A stretch of DNA of 31,936 nucleotides from UBA9676 sp035532275 (GTDB lineage Bacteria > Actinomycetota > Actinomycetes > Streptosporangiales > Streptosporangiaceae). Position 1 is the stretch's first letter; every line of letters begins with the position of its first letter. The translations under genes and the position numbers were made by a program. The stretch covers positions 1 through 31,936 of the forward strand of contig DATKRG010000124.1 in the NCBI GenBank assembly GCA_035532275.1, given 5' to 3'. Under the pieces are notes generated by a model. The model ran no database searches. It was not told the DNA's origin and was given only the letters and a program-made list of their open reading frames with translations. Below, in pieces: positions 30,674 through 31,936 of this stretch.

Positions 30674-31936
30674 ATGACGATCAGCGCCTTTGATCTCTTC
30701 AAGGTCGGCATCGGGCCGTCCAGTTCGCACACGGTCGGGCCGATGCGGGCGGCGGGCATGTTCGCCGCTTCGCTGGCGGCCGGCGGCGTGGCGGACCGGG
30801 TGGCCGGGGTGCGGGCGGAACTGTTCGGGTCGCTGGGTGCCACCGGGCACGGGCACGGGAGCGTGAAGGCGATCGTGCTCGGCCTGGCCGGTGAGCTGCC
30901 CGAGACGGTGGATCCGGCGGCGGCCGAGACGCTGGTCGCGGCGGTCAGGCAGACCGGCCGGCTGCGGCTGGCGAGCACCGGGCGCCAGATCGGCTTCGAC
31001 CCCGATGAGGACATCGTCCTGCACCGCCGCAAGCGGCTGCCGTTCCACTCCAACGCGATGCGTTTCGCCGCCACCGACGAGTCAGGGCACGAGCTCAGCG
31101 TCCGCACCTACTACTCGGTCGGCGGCGGGTTCGTGCTCGGTGAGGACGAGACCGGGGCGGCCCGGATCGTGCCGGACAGCACACCGGCGCCGTACCCGTT
31201 CACCACCGGCGCCGACCTGCTCGCCCTCACCCAGCGCACGGGGCTGCCGATCAGCGGCGTGATGCTGGCCAACGAGGCTGTCCGGCAGCCCGAGGCGCAG
31301 GTCCGGGCGGGCCTGCTGGCGATCTGGGAGGTCATGCGGGAGTGCGTGCGGCGGGGCTGCGAGGCCGAAGGGGTGCTCCCCGGCGGGCTCAAGGTGCGGC
31401 GCCGTGCCCGGCTGCTGCGCCAGACCCTGGAGGAGACCGGGGACACCAGCGACCCGCTGTTCGCGATGGAGTGGGTGACCCTCTACGCGCTGGCTGTCAA
31501 CGAGGAGAACGCGGCCGGCGGCCGGGTGGTCACCGCGCCGACCAACGGCGCGGCCGGGATCATCCCGGCGGTGCTGCACTATTACTCCCGGTTCGTGCCC
31601 GGGGCCAGCGAGGACGGGGTGGTGCGGTTCCTGCTCACCGCAGCCGCCGTCGGGGTGCTGTTCAAGGAGAACGCATCCATCTCCGGTGCCGAGGTGGGCT
31701 GCCAGGGAGAGGTGGGCTCGGCCTGCTCGATGGCCGCCGCCGGGCTGGCCGAGGTGCTGGGGGGCTCGCCGGAACAGGTCGAGAACGCCGCCGAGATCGG
31801 GGTCGAGCACAACCTGGGCCTCACCTGCGACCCGGTCGGCGGCCTGGTCCAGATCCCGTGCATCGAGCGGAACGCGATCGCCTCGATCAAGGCCATCACC
31901 GCCGCCCGGATGGCGATCCGCGGCGACGGTGTGCAC
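30674..31936 (+). CDS. sdaA: L-serine dehydratase, 3' end beyond window
   Basis: Iron-sulfur L-serine ammonia-lyase that converts serine to pyruvate and ammonia. 421 residues are visible of about 455-460. The N-terminal beta domain starts MTISAFDLFKVGIGPSSSHTVGPMRAAG, the family hallmark. The catalytic alpha domain includes VVTAPTNGAAGIIPAVLHYY, KENASISGAEVGCQGEVGSACSMAAAGL and HNLGLTCDPVGGLVQIPCIERN, with the 4Fe-4S cysteine candidates. ATG 30674 is preceded by GGAGGGAG. It follows the methylamine dehydrogenase by 103 bp on the same strand, probably as the sink for serine formed from glycine and methylene-THF. The last residues are cut off at the window end. Confidence 0.96.
   Translation, partial: MTISAFDLFKVGIGPSSSHTVGPMRAAGMFAASLAAGGVADRVAGVRAELFGSLGATGHGHGSVKAIVLGLAGELPETVDPAAAETLVAAVRQTGRLRLASTGRQIGFDPDEDIVLHRRKRLPFHSNAMRFAATDESGHELSVRTYYSVGGGFVLGEDETGAARIVPDSTPAPYPFTTGADLLALTQRTGLPISGVMLANEAVRQPEAQVRAGLLAIWEVMRECVRRGCEAEGVLPGGLKVRRRARLLRQTLEETGDTSDPLFAMEWVTLYALAVNEENAAGGRVVTAPTNGAAGIIPAVLHYYSRFVPGASEDGVVRFLLTAAAVGVLFKENASISGAEVGCQGEVGSACSMAAAGLAEVLGGSPEQVENAAEIGVEHNLGLTCDPVGGLVQIPCIERNAIASIKAITAARMAIRGDGVH

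Noticed and set aside
27850..31107. Very long open frame on the minus strand opposite the dehydrogenase and serine dehydratase genes
   Set aside because: It is low-complexity (Arg/Pro/Gly/Ala/Val), has no family features and mirrors the GC-rich third positions of the real plus-strand genes.
1..31936. CRISPR array, insertion sequence, prophage or tRNA genes
   Set aside because: No regularly spaced identical repeats with spacers, no transposase or phage proteins, and no cloverleaf-like segment was recognised by eye; a tRNA search program would settle the last point.

Overview
The window is high-GC DNA with tightly packed genes, several ATGA/GTGA stop-start overlaps and apparent leaderless promoters. 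Together with mycothiol-associated families (DinB/DUF664 and MDMPI domains), an F420-type NADP reductase domain, DUF1707 and an HutC-type GntR regulator, this points to a chromosomal segment of a Gram-positive actinomycete. A genus cannot be assigned from the sequence alone. No rRNA, tRNA, CRISPR array, transposase or phage gene was recognised.

Region 1 (1-4116): the 5' part of trpS and an alpha/beta hydrolase on the minus strand, then a DUF1707 protein, a DinB-like protein and a nitrilase-superfamily protein on the plus strand. The nitrilase-like protein keeps the catalytic Glu and Lys but has Ala where the nucleophilic Cys should be. Region 2 (4117-8676): a secreted parallel beta-helix protein, a 375-bp divergent regulatory region with a perfect palindrome and a DosR/DevR-like box, a short universal stress protein, DNA polymerase IV and a single-HKD phospholipase D-like protein.

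Region 3 (8677-12659): a three-gene minus-strand operon, fully coupled by ATGA overlaps, encodes a monomeric sarcosine oxidase-family flavoenzyme and two different RimK-like ATP-grasp ligases. I cannot match this combination to a characterised pathway. Divergent to it lies a 45-residue HxlR regulator remnant behind a leaderless promoter, coupled to a SAM methyltransferase. Region 4 (12672-19796): a class B-type penicillin-binding protein, GC-rich tandem repeats, an ECF sigma factor coupled to an MDMPI-type putative anti-sigma factor, an F420/NADP reductase-like protein, two DUF202 membrane proteins, a carboxymuconolactone decarboxylase-like protein, an SDR oxidoreductase and a small lipoprotein.

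Region 5 (19810-31936) has a one-carbon and methylated-amine theme: formate-tetrahydrofolate ligase; two tandem paralogues with the COG4315 Yx(FWY)xxD domain; a minus-strand operon of APC permease, GntR/HutC regulator and secreted repeat protein; and divergently a choline-kinase-like phosphotransferase, a sarcosine/dimethylglycine dehydrogenase with a GcvT domain, and L-serine dehydratase (cut by the window end). The 258-bp divergent spacer carries two GTCTAGAC palindromes. Each overlaps the -35 of one promoter and each is followed after 17 bp by the same -10 hexamer (TACGCT), one facing each way. This is a strong candidate for a self-contained regulon of the adjacent GntR protein. The implied flow is uptake of an N-methylated or choline/ethanolamine-like compound, oxidative demethylation to methylene-THF and glycine, and onward metabolism through serine to pyruvate.
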